Assembly (NCBI RefSeq): GCF_003151255.1
Contig: NZ_CP029481.1
Span: forward strand, 3,162,001 to 3,226,000
DNA from: Microvirga sp. 17 mud 1-3
Lineage (GTDB): Bacteria > Pseudomonadota > Alphaproteobacteria > Rhizobiales > Beijerinckiaceae
Direction of reading: 5' to 3'
DNA: 64,000 nucleotides
Below the pieces are notes generated by a model, which searched no databases, was not told where the DNA came from, and worked only from the letters and a program-made list of their open reading frames with translations. Below, in pieces: positions 7,768 through 16,576 of the stretch; the stretch's first letter is position 1; each line of letters begins with the position of its first letter. Made by a program: the position numbers and the translations under genes.

Positions 7768-8652
7768 TTAGACCCGGCCCAGGGCAAAGCCCTTGGCGAT
7801 GTAGTTGCGCACGAACCAGATCACGAGGGCGCCCGGCACGATGGTGAGCACGCCCGCCGCCGCGAGCAGCCCCCAATCCATGCCGGCCGCCGAGACCGTG
7901 CGGGTCATGGTGGCGGCGATGGGCTTCGCGTTCACCGAGGTCAGCGTACGCGCGAGCAGCAGCTCGACCCACGAGAACATGAAGCAGAAGAAGGCCGCGA
8001 CGCCGATGCCGCTGGCGATCAGGGGCATGAAGATCTTCACGAAGAAGCGCGGGAACGAATAGCCGTCGATGGCGGCCGTCTCGTCGATCTCCCGCGGCAC
8101 ACCGGACATGAAGCCCTCCAGGATCCACACGGCCAGCGGGATATTGAACAGGCAATGGGCCAGGGCGACCGCCCAGGGCGTGTCGAACAGGCCGATGGCC
8201 GAATAGAGATTGAAGAAGGGCAGCGCGAAGACCGCAGGCGGCGCCATGCGGTTGGTGAGCAGCCAGAAGAAGAGATGCTTGTCGCCCAGGAAGCGGTAGC
8301 GCGAGAACGCATAGGCGGCCGGCAGCGCGACTGAGATGGACAGCACAGTGTTGATGATCACGTAGGTGAGCGAGTTGATGTAGCCCGAATACCAGCTCTC
8401 GTCCGTGAAGATCTTGATGTAGTTCTCGAAGGTCAGCTGTCGCGGCCAGAGCGTCAGGCCGCTTGTGATCTCCATGTTGGTCTTCAGGCTCATGTTCACG
8501 AGCCAGTAGATCGGCAGCATCAGGAACAAGAGATAGAGGGTCATCACGGCCGCTTTCCCGCCGATCCGCGGCCTGGCGACGGCGGGATGCGCCGCTGCCG
8601 CCCGCTCTATCTTCGCGGCCTTCGTCCGGCCCATGACGACCGTGTCCGTCAT
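7768..8652 (-). CDS. glpQ: Glycerol ABC transporter permease GlpQ
   Basis: The 294-residue inner-membrane permease of the MalG/UgpE type starts at 8652 with an ATGA overlap on glpP, so the two are coupled. Six hydrophobic segments are visible. The cytoplasmic EAA loop, which contacts the ATPase, is GVPREIDETAAIDGYSFPR. The N-terminal extension (about 35 residues, rich in Ala, Lys and Arg) precedes the first helix. It pairs with GlpP to form the membrane channel. Confidence 0.92.
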   Translation of the reverse strand: MTDTVVMGRTKAAKIERAAAAHPAVARPRIGGKAAVMTLYLLFLMLPIYWLVNMSLKTNMEITSGLTLWPRQLTFENYIKIFTDESWYSGYINSLTYVIINTVLSISVALPAAYAFSRYRFLGDKHLFFWLLTNRMAPPAVFALPFFNLYSAIGLFDTPWAVALAHCLFNIPLAVWILEGFMSGVPREIDETAAIDGYSFPRFFVKIFMPLIASGIGVAAFFCFMFSWVELLLARTLTSVNAKPIAATMTRTVSAAGMDWGLLAAAGVLTIVPGALVIWFVRNYIAKGFALGRV

Positions 8653-9545
8653 CCCTCGACCCTCTCGCGCTGCGCATCCACGTTGGTCATGACGGTGTAG
8701 AACACCCAGCAGATGGCCAGGATGATAAGGTTGTAGACGATCGACATGGCGGCCGCCTTGCCGAGATCGAACTGCCCGAGCGCCAGCTTCACCAGATCGA
8801 TGGACAGGAACGTGGTGGCGTTGCCCGGCCCGCCGCCGGTGAGCACGAAGGGCTCCGTGTAGATCATGAACGAATCCATGAAGCGCAGCAGGACCGCGAT
8901 GAGCAGGACACGGCGCATCTTGGGCAGCTGGATCGTGCGGAACACCGCCCAGCGTGAGGCGCCGTCGATGCGTGCCGCCTGATAATAGGCATCCGGGATG
9001 GATTTGAGGCCCGCATAGCAGAGGAGCGCCACGAGGCTCGTCCAGTGCCAGACGTCCATGACCACGATGGTGATCCAGGCATCGAGGGAGTGGCCCGTGT
9101 AGTTGTAGTCGATCCCGAGCCGGTTCACGGCCCAGCCGAGAAGGCCGATATCGCCGCGGGCGAAGACCTGCCAGATCGTGCCGACCACGTTCCACGGAAT
9201 GAGGAGCGGCAGCGCCATCAGAACGAGGCAAAGCGCAACGCGCCACCCTTCCCGCGGCATGGACAACGCGACCAGGATCCCGAGTGGCACCTCGATCGCG
9301 AGGATGATCGCCGAGAACAGGAGCGTGCGCCAGAGCGCGCCAAAAAAGCGGCTGCCGAGATCGCGCGAGGGGTCGAGCAGGTCCTGATACCAGCCGACGC
9401 CGTTCCAGAAGAACTGGTTGTTGCCGAAGGTGTCCTGCACCGAATAATTCACCACCGTCATGAGCGGCAGCACGGCCGAGAAGGCGACGAGCGCGAAGAC
9501 GGGCAGGACGAGGAACCAGGCTTTCTGGTTGAGGGTCTTCGTCAT
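8649..9545 (-). CDS. glpP: Glycerol ABC transporter permease GlpP
   Basis: This 298-residue MalF/UgpA-type permease starts MTKTLNQKAWFLVLPVFAL. It has six hydrophobic segments and an EAA-like loop (IPDAYYQAARIDGASRWAVF) for ATPase contact. The start overlaps the glpT stop by 4 bp, and its stop overlaps the glpQ start by 4 bp, giving a tightly coupled operon. Confidence 0.92.
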   Translation of the reverse strand: MTKTLNQKAWFLVLPVFALVAFSAVLPLMTVVNYSVQDTFGNNQFFWNGVGWYQDLLDPSRDLGSRFFGALWRTLLFSAIILAIEVPLGILVALSMPREGWRVALCLVLMALPLLIPWNVVGTIWQVFARGDIGLLGWAVNRLGIDYNYTGHSLDAWITIVVMDVWHWTSLVALLCYAGLKSIPDAYYQAARIDGASRWAVFRTIQLPKMRRVLLIAVLLRFMDSFMIYTEPFVLTGGGPGNATTFLSIDLVKLALGQFDLGKAAAMSIVYNLIILAICWVFYTVMTNVDAQRERVEG

Positions 9546-10642
9546 GCGGCGCCTCCCTCGGCCGGCTCACCCGCGACGAGGTGGCCGTCCGCGTAAATGT
9601 GGATATGGCGCGGATCGAGCGTGAGCGCGGCCTCGTCGCCCGTCACGGACACATCGTCCGGCACGCTTGCGGCGAGCGGACGCCCGGCCATCTCGACCCG
9701 GGCGATGCGGGCGCGGCCGATATCGTCGATGCGCCGCAGCCGCACCGGCAGGCCCGCACCCTTCGGCTGCAGCGAGACGAATTCGGGCCGGATGCCGAGC
9801 TCGATCCGTCCTGTTCGGGACAGGCCCGGATAGGCCCGCCGGAGGGCTACGGGCTCGTCGCCCACATAGGCGGTCGCGCCCTCGACCCGACACGGCAGGA
9901 TGTTCATGCCCGGCGAGCCGATGAAATGGCCCACGAAGGTGTGAGCAGGCCGCTCGAAGAGCTCTTCCGGCGTTCCGGTCTGCACGACGGCGCCGTCATG
10001 CATGACGACGACCTTGTCGGCGAAGGTCAGGGCCTCCGTCTGGTCGTGCGTCACATAGATCATGGTGATGTCCAGCGCCCGGTGGATCTCCTTCAGGGTC
10101 GAGCGCAACTGCCACTTGAGATGCGGATCGATCACCGTCAGCGGCTCGTCGAAGAGGATCGCCGCCACATCGGGCCGCACGAGGCCGCGCCCCAGGGAGA
10201 TCTTCTGCTTCATGTCGGCCGTGAGATTGCTGGCCTTGCGGTCGAGCACGCGGGTCAGGTCGAGAAGCCGTGCGATCTCGTCGACGCGGGCCGCGGTCAT
10301 GTCCCGCGGAGCGCCGCGGTTTTTCAGCGGGAAGGCCAGGTTCTCGCGCACCGTCATGGTGTCGTAGACGACCGGGAACTGAAACACCTGCGCGATGTTG
10401 CGCGCTTCCGTCGGCAGGTCGGTCACATCCCGCTCGTCGAAGCGGATGCGGCCGCGCGTCGGGTGCACCAGCCCCGAGATGATGTTGAGCAAGGTCGTCT
10501 TGCCGCAGCCCGAGGGGCCGAGCAGCGCATAGGCACCGCCCTGCTCCCAGACATGGTCGATTTCCTTAAGGGCGTAGTCCTGAGGCCCGCGCGGATCCGG
10601 GCGGTAGGAGTGAGCGAGATGGTCGAGGGCGATGCGAGCCAA
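9542..10642 (-). CDS. glpT: Glycerol ABC transporter ATP-binding protein GlpT (TTG start)
   Basis: The product is 366 residues if translation begins at the TTG at 10642, which has GAGGAG six bases upstream and yields MARIALDHLAHSY. The longer upstream frame overlaps glpS and is unlikely. Walker A is GPSGCGKTT, Walker B ILFDEPLTVID, and the H-loop is YVTHDQTEAL. The ABC signature, however, reads LTADMKQKISLGRG in place of LSGGQ. The C-terminal region is the TOBE-type regulatory domain of MalK-like importers. It is 10 bp downstream of glpS, with which it should form a heterodimer. Confidence 0.92.
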   Translation of the reverse strand: MARIALDHLAHSYRPDPRGPQDYALKEIDHVWEQGGAYALLGPSGCGKTTLLNIISGLVHPTRGRIRFDERDVTDLPTEARNIAQVFQFPVVYDTMTVRENLAFPLKNRGAPRDMTAARVDEIARLLDLTRVLDRKASNLTADMKQKISLGRGLVRPDVAAILFDEPLTVIDPHLKWQLRSTLKEIHRALDITMIYVTHDQTEALTFADKVVVMHDGAVVQTGTPEELFERPAHTFVGHFIGSPGMNILPCRVEGATAYVGDEPVALRRAYPGLSRTGRIELGIRPEFVSLQPKGAGLPVRLRRIDDIGRARIARVEMAGRPLAASVPDDVSVTGDEAALTLDPRHIHIYADGHLVAGEPAEGGAA

Positions 10643-10652
10643 GGCGATCTCC

Positions 10653-11741
10653 TCACGCGGCCTGTTGCGCGGCATCCGCCGACGCGAGGCGCCCCGCTTC
10701 GTCGAACAGGAACAGGTGGCGCGGATCGAGATAGGCCGTGACCGACGCACCCGGATCAAGGCGCTTCACGCCCGGCACCAGTGCGACGAACCGATGGCGC
10801 CCGGCTTCCAGATGGATGAAGCTCTCCGACCCGGTGATCTCCACCACCGCAACGATCGCCGGAATGGGAACGGCATCGTCCGATACTCGCTCGAGCCCGA
10901 GATGGTGGGCGCGGAACCCGACCGTATACCTACCGTCGGGCACCTGCGCGAAGGCGCCCGTCGCGCGGATCTCTCCACCCGTATCCAGCGCCACGGCGCC
11001 TCCTGCCACCCGGGCGCCCAGCATGTTGAGCGGCGGATCGGAGAAGACCCGGGCCGTGATGAGATCCTGCGGGCGCCGATAAACCTGCGGCGTGGGGCCA
11101 AACTGCGTCACGCGGCCCTCGAAGAGGGTTGCGGTGTTGCCACCGAGGAGCAGGGCCTCGGAGGGTTCCGTGGTGGCGTAGACGAAGACCGCGCCCGACG
11201 CGGCGAAGACTCGCGGCAGCTCCTCCCGCAACTCCTCGCGCAGCTTGTAATCGAGATTGGCGAGGGGCTCGTCGAGCAGGACGAGATCGGCGCGCTTCAC
11301 CAGGGCCCGGGCGATGGCGGTCCGCTGCTGCTGGCCGCCCGAGAGACTGAGCGGCTTGCGGTCGAGATAGGGCTCGAGCTTGAGGAGACGCGCGGCCTCC
11401 TGCACGCGGCTCTCGATTTCGCTCCTCGGAAGACCCGCCACCCGCAGGGGCGAGGCGATGTTCTCGTAGACCGAGAAGGACGGGTAATTGATGAATTGCT
11501 GATAGACCATCGCGACGCTGCGGCGCTGCACGGGCCAGCCCGTCACGTCCTTTCCGTCGACAATGACCCGGCCTTGCGTCGGCGCATCGAGGCCCGCCAT
11601 CAGCCGCATGAGCGACGTCTTGCCGGCAAGCGTCGCTCCGAGGAGCACATTGAGGGAGCCGCGCTCCAGGGAGAGGGACACGTCCGCGACGTGTATCTGC
11701 GTGCCGACCGTTTTTCCGACCCTATCGAGAACGAGCGCCAT
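10653..11741 (-). CDS. glpS: Glycerol ABC transporter ATP-binding protein GlpS
   Basis: This 362-residue ATPase is the first gene of the operon. Walker A is GATLAGKTS, the signature is a canonical LSGGQQQR, and Walker B is [12 protein letters not shown]. The H-loop position reads [10 protein letters not shown], so the switch histidine is Thr or Glu. The C-terminal third is a TOBE-type domain. Together with GlpT it would build one complete ATP site and one lacking both signature and histidine (see findings). About 280 bp of non-coding sequence precedes it and should contain the operon promoter. Confidence 0.92.
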   Translation of the reverse strand: MALVLDRVGKTVGTQIHVADVSLSLERGSLNVLLGATLAGKTSLMRLMAGLDAPTQGRVIVDGKDVTGWPVQRRSVAMVYQQFINYPSFSVYENIASPLRVAGLPRSEIESRVQEAARLLKLEPYLDRKPLSLSGGQQQRTAIARALVKRADLVLLDEPLANLDYKLREELREELPRVFAASGAVFVYATTEPSEALLLGGNTATLFEGRVTQFGPTPQVYRRPQDLITARVFSDPPLNMLGARVAGGAVALDTGGEIRATGAFAQVPDGRYTVGFRAHHLGLERVSDDAVPIPAIVAVVEITGSESFIHLEAGRHRFVALVPGVKRLDPGASVTAYLDPRHLFLFDEAGRLASADAAQQAA

Positions 11742-12019
11742 GGCTCATGTCCCGCAGGCAAGGAGGAGCGATGCATCCCGACATCAACCGCGGCGGTGCC
11801 CGGGTTCCGAACTTGGAAAACCCGTCGTGTCCGACGTCGCGGAACCGTTTCTCCAAGCGCTTCCTCCCTGAAGCCCTCGCGCGATTCGGTCGTTTTTGTT
11901 CTTATTGTTACGGAAGCTTAAGTTGAGCGCACACGGAGCGCAAGGGGCTGGCGCAAGGGCCCGCCCCACCACGAAGGGTGGGCTGTCCCGGCCTGAAGCG
12001 CGACCGGAACAGCAATTTC
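11742..12019. other. Intergenic region: glp promoter side and end of the RTX protease gene
   Basis: On the minus strand this 278-bp stretch is both downstream of the serralysin-like gene and upstream of glpS. An AT-rich block at about 11888-11925 with runs of T/A is the likely glp promoter region. A short GGTGGG/CCCACC hairpin at about 11967-11984 lies 36 bp beyond the protease stop and could be a weak terminator. No ORF or RNA gene is apparent, and no glpR-like gene is adjacent. Confidence 0.45.
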
Positions 12020-13429
12020 TCACACGAGCAGGAAATCGCCGGCTGTCAGCTTGAGGCCCTTGTTCACCTGTGCGAACTGCACCGCCGCCGCGCGGCCAGT
12101 GCCGTCAGGATCGTAGGAGATGAGACCCGTCGAGGCGTCGTAGACGATACGGTCGGACCCGTCATGCGCCCGGGTCCCGGTCCAGAACTCCGCCGCAGGC
12201 AGGAAGCCCGCCGTTCCGGCTGCGCCGAAGATCGTGTGGTCGAGCATGATCGTGTCGTCTGCTGGGTTGAAGTCCGTGATCCGGTCCAGATTGGTGCTCC
12301 GGCTGAGCGGCGTGTCGAACCGGAACGCGTCCGCGCCGGCGCCGCCCGTGAGAATGTCGTTGCCGCTGCCCCCGATCAAAACGTCGTTGCCGTCGAGACC
12401 GCTGAGGCGGTCGCTGCCCGCGCCGCCTTTCAGGGTATTGGCGGCCGCATTGCCGGTCATCGTGTCGTTGCCCGCTCCGCCGATGGCGTTCTCGATCAGC
12501 GAGCGCGGGTCGCCCTCGTACAGCAGCGCATTCGCCACATTGCCCTGGGCCATGTGGCCGCTGCCGAGTTGCGCCAGCTGGGCCTTCGACAGGGTGGACC
12601 AGGCGCCGGGCCGCAGATCGACCGAAAGGCCGGTGGCGTAGTTGGAGAAGTCATAGGTGTCGGTGCCGCCGCCATCCCAGATCGTCAGAAAAATGCGGTT
12701 GGCGCCCGGTGCATCCTGCCCCTGCCCGTCCACGAAGGCCTGGCCCGTCGCCGGATCGAAGCGGTAGACCGTGTTGCCGTCATGGGTGGAGAAATTCGCG
12801 CCGTACATGTGTTGCAGGGCCGCGATGTCGTCCATCATCAGCGACTGGGCGTAGCCCCAGGTCTCGTTCTCCACATATTGCCCGGCCGCGCCCACATAGG
12901 AGCGGTAGGTCATCACCGAATATTCCATGGAATCGTGCGCATAGGGCAGCGCGCCGTAGCCGCCGGCCTCGTTGCCGTGCTTCAGCCCGAGCGAATGCCC
13001 GAGCTCGTGCAGCATGGTGTAGAAGCCGTAATTCCCGGGATCCGGCGCGTCGTACCAGCCCTTCGAGGTGCCGAACCAGGTATCGCCCGCCTCCTGATAA
13101 TCGGCCGGCGTATAGGTCCAAGCGGAGGAAGGCATGGCCGACGAGGCAAGACGCAGGGTCGCGTGCGCCGTGGACGTCTCCTGCATTTCGGTGAAGGTCA
13201 CATCCGCAACGGCCGCAATTGCGCCGAGAACCGCATGAGCAGCGGCGATCTGCTGAGCATTAAGTGGCGCGAAGCCGTCCTGCGGCTCGCCCTGGCCGTA
13301 GCCGGAGCCGTAATAGGAGGCCTTTGTCGGAAAACTGTAGGTGAGGTTCTGGGTGTTCCACATCTGCCCTGAGAGCAGGGCGTCGATATCCTGGTTGCCG
13401 GTGCGCTGGACCGAAATTGTGCCCGTCAT
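12020..13429 (-). CDS. Serralysin-type RTX metalloprotease (M10B)
   Basis: The 469-residue protein starts at 13429 after AAGGAA. It has no signal peptide, as expected for type I secretion substrates. The zinc site HELGHSLGLKH (His141, Glu142, His145, His151) and the Met-turn SVMTY define a metzincin of the serralysin group. Residues about 320-400 carry calcium-binding RTX nonapeptides (GGAGNDTMTG, GGAGSDRLSG, GGSGNDILTG), followed by a C-terminal M10_C-like region with the secretion signal. No type I secretion genes or protease inhibitor gene lie in the window. The substrate is unknown. Confidence 0.9.
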   Translation of the reverse strand: MTGTISVQRTGNQDIDALLSGQMWNTQNLTYSFPTKASYYGSGYGQGEPQDGFAPLNAQQIAAAHAVLGAIAAVADVTFTEMQETSTAHATLRLASSAMPSSAWTYTPADYQEAGDTWFGTSKGWYDAPDPGNYGFYTMLHELGHSLGLKHGNEAGGYGALPYAHDSMEYSVMTYRSYVGAAGQYVENETWGYAQSLMMDDIAALQHMYGANFSTHDGNTVYRFDPATGQAFVDGQGQDAPGANRIFLTIWDGGGTDTYDFSNYATGLSVDLRPGAWSTLSKAQLAQLGSGHMAQGNVANALLYEGDPRSLIENAIGGAGNDTMTGNAAANTLKGGAGSDRLSGLDGNDVLIGGSGNDILTGGAGADAFRFDTPLSRSTNLDRITDFNPADDTIMLDHTIFGAAGTAGFLPAAEFWTGTRAHDGSDRIVYDASTGLISYDPDGTGRAAAVQFAQVNKGLKLTAGDFLLV

Positions 13430-13707
13430 TGCTGTTCCTTTTGGCCGGTCTTGTCCGAAAAGCCTAAGGGAACGCCTCCGGCAGGCCATGTCTCTTTAGG
13501 GGTAGTGCCGCGGCTAAATGACTGCGCCGTTTGAGAATTTTCGCCCAATTCTGGATGTCGTGAAAAGATCGGGACCATAGGCCCAGGGACAGGCAGGAAA
13601 TCCTCAGAACCGGGCGAAGGCCGCGATTGACCGATTCGGGACCCAGGCCGGGCGTTCACGTCCGAAAACCGCGAGCGTCCCGGCCGCCATGGTGGCAGGA
13701 TGACCAC

Positions 13708-15195
13708 ATGACGAATCTTGACCCCGCCGCCTGCTACAGAGCCCTGCAATCCCGCGACCGGCGCTTCGACGGGCGCCTCTTCGTGGGTGTCACGTCCACG
13801 GGGATCTATTGCCGCCCCATCTGCCCGGCGAGCACGGCCAAGTTCGAGAATTGCCGGTTCTATCCCTCGGCAGCCGCCGCCCAGGAGGCGGGCTTTCGCC
13901 CCTGCCTGCGCTGCCGGCCCGAGACTGCGCCCGATCTCGGGTCCTGGCGCGGCACCTCGAATACGGTCTCGCGGGGGCTCGCCCTCATCGCGGAAGGTGC
14001 CCTCGACGGCGAGGAGGCGAGCGTCGAGGCGCTGGCCTCGCGGCTTGGCATCGGTGAGCGCCAGCTGCGCCGCCTCTTCCAGGAACATCTGGGCGTCTCG
14101 CCCCTCGCGGTCGCGCAGACCCGGCGCATTCTCTTCGCCAAGCAGCTAATCCACGACACACGCCTGCCCATGTCCGAGATCGCGCTGGCCGCGGGCTTCG
14201 GCAGCGTGCGCCGTTTCAACGAGACCTTCCAGGCGCTCTACCGCCGGCCGCCGAGCGCGATCCGCAAGCGCAGTGTGAACGCGCTGCCCGAAGGATCAGC
14301 CGCGACCACGGGCGTGACCGTCCGGCTGCGCTACCGGGCCCCTTACGACTGGGACGCCATGCTGGCCTTCCTCAAGGCTCGTGCCATCGACGGGGTGGAA
14401 CGGGTCGAGGGGGGCGTCTATCGCAGGACGGTCCTGCACGAGGGCATGACCGGCACGGTGGCAGTGTCCCATCTGGCCGAGAAGGAGAGCCTGGAGGCGG
14501 TCATCCGCTTCCCCGGCGTCCAGGCCCTGCCGTCCATCGTGGCGCGCGTGCGGCGCGTCTTCGATCTCGGCGCCGACGTGATGACCGTAACGAGCCACCT
14601 GGCGCAGGATCCGCAGCTCGCCCCTCTCGTCACCGCGCGGCCGGGCCTGCGCGTCCCGGGCGGCTGGGACGGGTTCGAGGTCGCCATGCGGGCGATCCTC
14701 GGCCAACAGGTTTCCGTTGAGGCAGGCCGACAGCTCGGCAGCAGGCTCACGCGGATCTGCGGCACGCCGTTTCCGGAAAGCCAGGCCCAGAACGACGACC
14801 TCACCCTCGCATTCCCGACCGCCGCCCAGGTGTTGGCTGCGGATATCAGCTCCCTCGGCATGCCCAACGCCCGCAAAGCCGCCCTGAAGGCGGTAGCGGA
14901 GGCCGCGGTGGCGGAGCCGGACCTGTTCCGGCCGCTCGGCACCGTGGAGGAGACGGTCGCGCGGCTCAGCGCCATCCGCGGCATCGGCGAATGGACGGCC
15001 CATTACATCGCCCTGCGGGCCGTGCGGGAGCCGGATGCCTTTCCGGCCAGCGATATCGGCCTGCTGCGCGGCGCTGCCGGGCGGGACGGCGCCCGCCCCT
15101 CCCCGGCGGAGCTGCAGAAGCGCGCCGAGGCTTGGCGCCCCTGGCGCGCCTATGCGGCGCAGCACCTCTGGGCGGCCGACGAGAAGAGCGCCTGA
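13708..15195 (+). CDS. alkA: Ada-type zinc/AraC domain fused to AlkA DNA-3-methyladenine glycosylase
   Basis: This 495-residue protein joins three modules. Residues about 1-75 form the Ada zinc domain with Cys pairs in YCRPIC and CLRC, which accepts methyl groups from phosphotriesters in DNA. Residues about 90-190 form an AraC-type helix-turn-helix. From about 200 on is AlkA: an N-terminal fold then HhH-GPD with AILGQQVS, IRGIGEWTAHYIALRA and the probable catalytic Asp in PASDIGL. No methylguanine methyltransferase (PCHR) domain is present. The start at 13708 is preceded by AGGA and avoids an uncharacteristic 27-residue extension. It probably couples sensing of methylated DNA with repair of alkylated bases. 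Confidence 0.92.
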   Translation: MTNLDPAACYRALQSRDRRFDGRLFVGVTSTGIYCRPICPASTAKFENCRFYPSAAAAQEAGFRPCLRCRPETAPDLGSWRGTSNTVSRGLALIAEGALDGEEASVEALASRLGIGERQLRRLFQEHLGVSPLAVAQTRRILFAKQLIHDTRLPMSEIALAAGFGSVRRFNETFQALYRRPPSAIRKRSVNALPEGSAATTGVTVRLRYRAPYDWDAMLAFLKARAIDGVERVEGGVYRRTVLHEGMTGTVAVSHLAEKESLEAVIRFPGVQALPSIVARVRRVFDLGADVMTVTSHLAQDPQLAPLVTARPGLRVPGGWDGFEVAMRAILGQQVSVEAGRQLGSRLTRICGTPFPESQAQNDDLTLAFPTAAQVLAADISSLGMPNARKAALKAVAEAAVAEPDLFRPLGTVEETVARLSAIRGIGEWTAHYIALRAVREPDAFPASDIGLLRGAAGRDGARPSPAELQKRAEAWRPWRAYAAQHLWAADEKSA

Positions 15196-15290
15196 TCACC
15201 CTCTTCCGATCCGTATCGGGAATCGGATTCCATTTGCCACGGCCAAGCCATGGCCCGCCATTTTCACTCCTTCACGACCGGAGACTTGCC

Positions 15291-16109
15291 ATGCCCGCAC
15301 GGCCCGACGCCGCAACCGCCTTTCATCGCCTGCACCAGGGCCCCGAGCTTCTGATCCTTGCCAATGCCTGGGATGCCGGCACCGCGCGCCTGATGGAGAG
15401 CCTGGGCAGCCGGGCCATAGCGACGACGAGCGCCGGCGTCGCCTGGGCCCACGGCTATGCGGATGGGGACACGTTGCCGGTCGATCTCCTCGTGGGAACG
15501 GTGGCGGCCATCGCCCGCACTGTCGCGATCCCGGTCACCACCGACATGGAAGGCGGCTATTCCGATCGGCCGGAGGAAGTCGGCGAGCTCGCTGCGCGCC
15601 TCATCGATGCGGGTGCAAGCGGCATCAATATCGAGGACGGATCGGCTTCGCCCGACCTGCTTTGCGCCAAGATCGAGGCAATCCGGCAGGTTGCAGAGAG
15701 GACCGGCGTCAACCTCTTCATCAATGCGCGGACCGACGTCTTCCTGCGCGGTCTCGCCCCGCAGGAGGCGCGCGTGGACGAGACGCTCACCCGCGCCAGC
15801 CGCTACCGCGATGCCGGTGCGAGCGGAATCTTCGTTCCGGCCGCGACGGCGCCGGACGACATCCGCCGCATCGCGACCGGCACCGACCTGCCGCTCAATG
15901 TGATGGCCCGTCCCGGTTTGCCCGCAGCCGCGGAATTGGCTCGGCTCGGGGCACGTCGTCTCAGCGCCGGTTCCGCGCTGTCCGAAGCGCTGCTGAACCG
16001 GCTCTCGGATCTCGCGAAGGCTTTCCTCGAGGCGGGAGATTCCGACCTCATCTGCAGTGCGGCCGGTTCCTACGGAAGCCTTAACGCCCTCATGAAAAAG
16101 CGCGCCTGA
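15291..16109 (+). CDS. Isocitrate lyase/PEP mutase family protein
   Basis: The 272-residue TIM barrel starts at 15291 (GGAG seven bases upstream). Family landmarks are LANAWDAGTARL, TTSAGVAWAHGY, the metal-binding VTTDMEGGYSD, GINIEDG and LFINARTDVFL. These match the PEP mutase/oxaloacetate-decarboxylase-like group that cleaves or forms C-C or P-C bonds next to a carboxylate. The active-site Cys loop typical of isocitrate lyase (KKCGH) is absent, so it is not isocitrate lyase. The exact substrate is not predictable. Confidence 0.85.
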   Translation: MPARPDAATAFHRLHQGPELLILANAWDAGTARLMESLGSRAIATTSAGVAWAHGYADGDTLPVDLLVGTVAAIARTVAIPVTTDMEGGYSDRPEEVGELAARLIDAGASGINIEDGSASPDLLCAKIEAIRQVAERTGVNLFINARTDVFLRGLAPQEARVDETLTRASRYRDAGASGIFVPAATAPDDIRRIATGTDLPLNVMARPGLPAAAELARLGARRLSAGSALSEALLNRLSDLAKAFLEAGDSDLICSAAGSYGSLNALMKKRA

Positions 16110-16157
16110 CAGGGGTTCTGCCCGAGGGCTGACGAGGGGACCAGCGCATTTCCCATG

Positions 16158-16177
16158 GAACCGGGCGCATCCGGTTC
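16158..16177 (+). terminator. Possible terminator hairpin
   Basis: GAACCGG (16158-16164) and CCGGTTC (16171-16177) pair perfectly around a GCGCAT loop, between the PEP-mutase-family gene and the next small gene. No T run follows, so termination here would be weak or factor-dependent. Confidence 0.35.
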
Positions 16178-16264
16178 GCATTCAGAATGGGTTCACGGGC
16201 GAACCCCAAGAATCGCACCCGTGACCGCTCGAATCGTGCTGGTCGACCCTGTGGAGAGAGCTCT

Positions 16265-16573
16265 ATGTCGAAACGCGTTGCCCTGGCCTGCCTGGCGCTC
16301 GTCGGCGCCCTGATCGCCGGCACTCCCGCAGGTGCTCAGCCTTACTATGGCGATGATTACTACGGCCCTCCGCCCGGCCCGCGCTATGCGCCACGCTACC
16401 GCGACATGGACGAATATCCGCCGCCGCGCAGAGCCCGGGGTCCACGCGGGCAGTGGGATTGCAATTCGAGTCGATGCATCAACATGGCGACGGGCGAATT
16501 GTGGGAATCGACCTGCAACTACCGTGGCTGCTTCCCGCTCCGTCCTGCCCGGCAGCGAGGCTACGGCTGGTAG
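16265..16573 (+). CDS. Small secreted Tyr/Pro-rich protein with Cys-containing C-terminus
   Basis: This 102-residue protein starts at 16265 and has a clear signal peptide (MSKRVALACLALVGALIAGTPAGAQ). The mature part begins with a Tyr/Pro/Gly-rich low-complexity segment (YYGDDYYGPPPGPRY). It ends in a compact region with four Cys (WDCNSSRC and STCNYRGC) that could form two disulfides in the periplasm. I do not recognise a named domain. It converges on the deformylase-like gene with 3 bp between stops. Confidence 0.7.
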   Translation: MSKRVALACLALVGALIAGTPAGAQPYYGDDYYGPPPGPRYAPRYRDMDEYPPPRRARGPRGQWDCNSSRCINMATGELWESTCNYRGCFPLRPARQRGYGW

Positions 16574-16576
16574 GCT

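Noticed and set aside
13627..13707. 27-residue N-terminal extension of the Ada-AlkA fusion
   Set aside because: The Ada zinc domain begins close to the ATG at 13708 in the family, and the extension is Pro/Arg-rich without a ribosome binding site.
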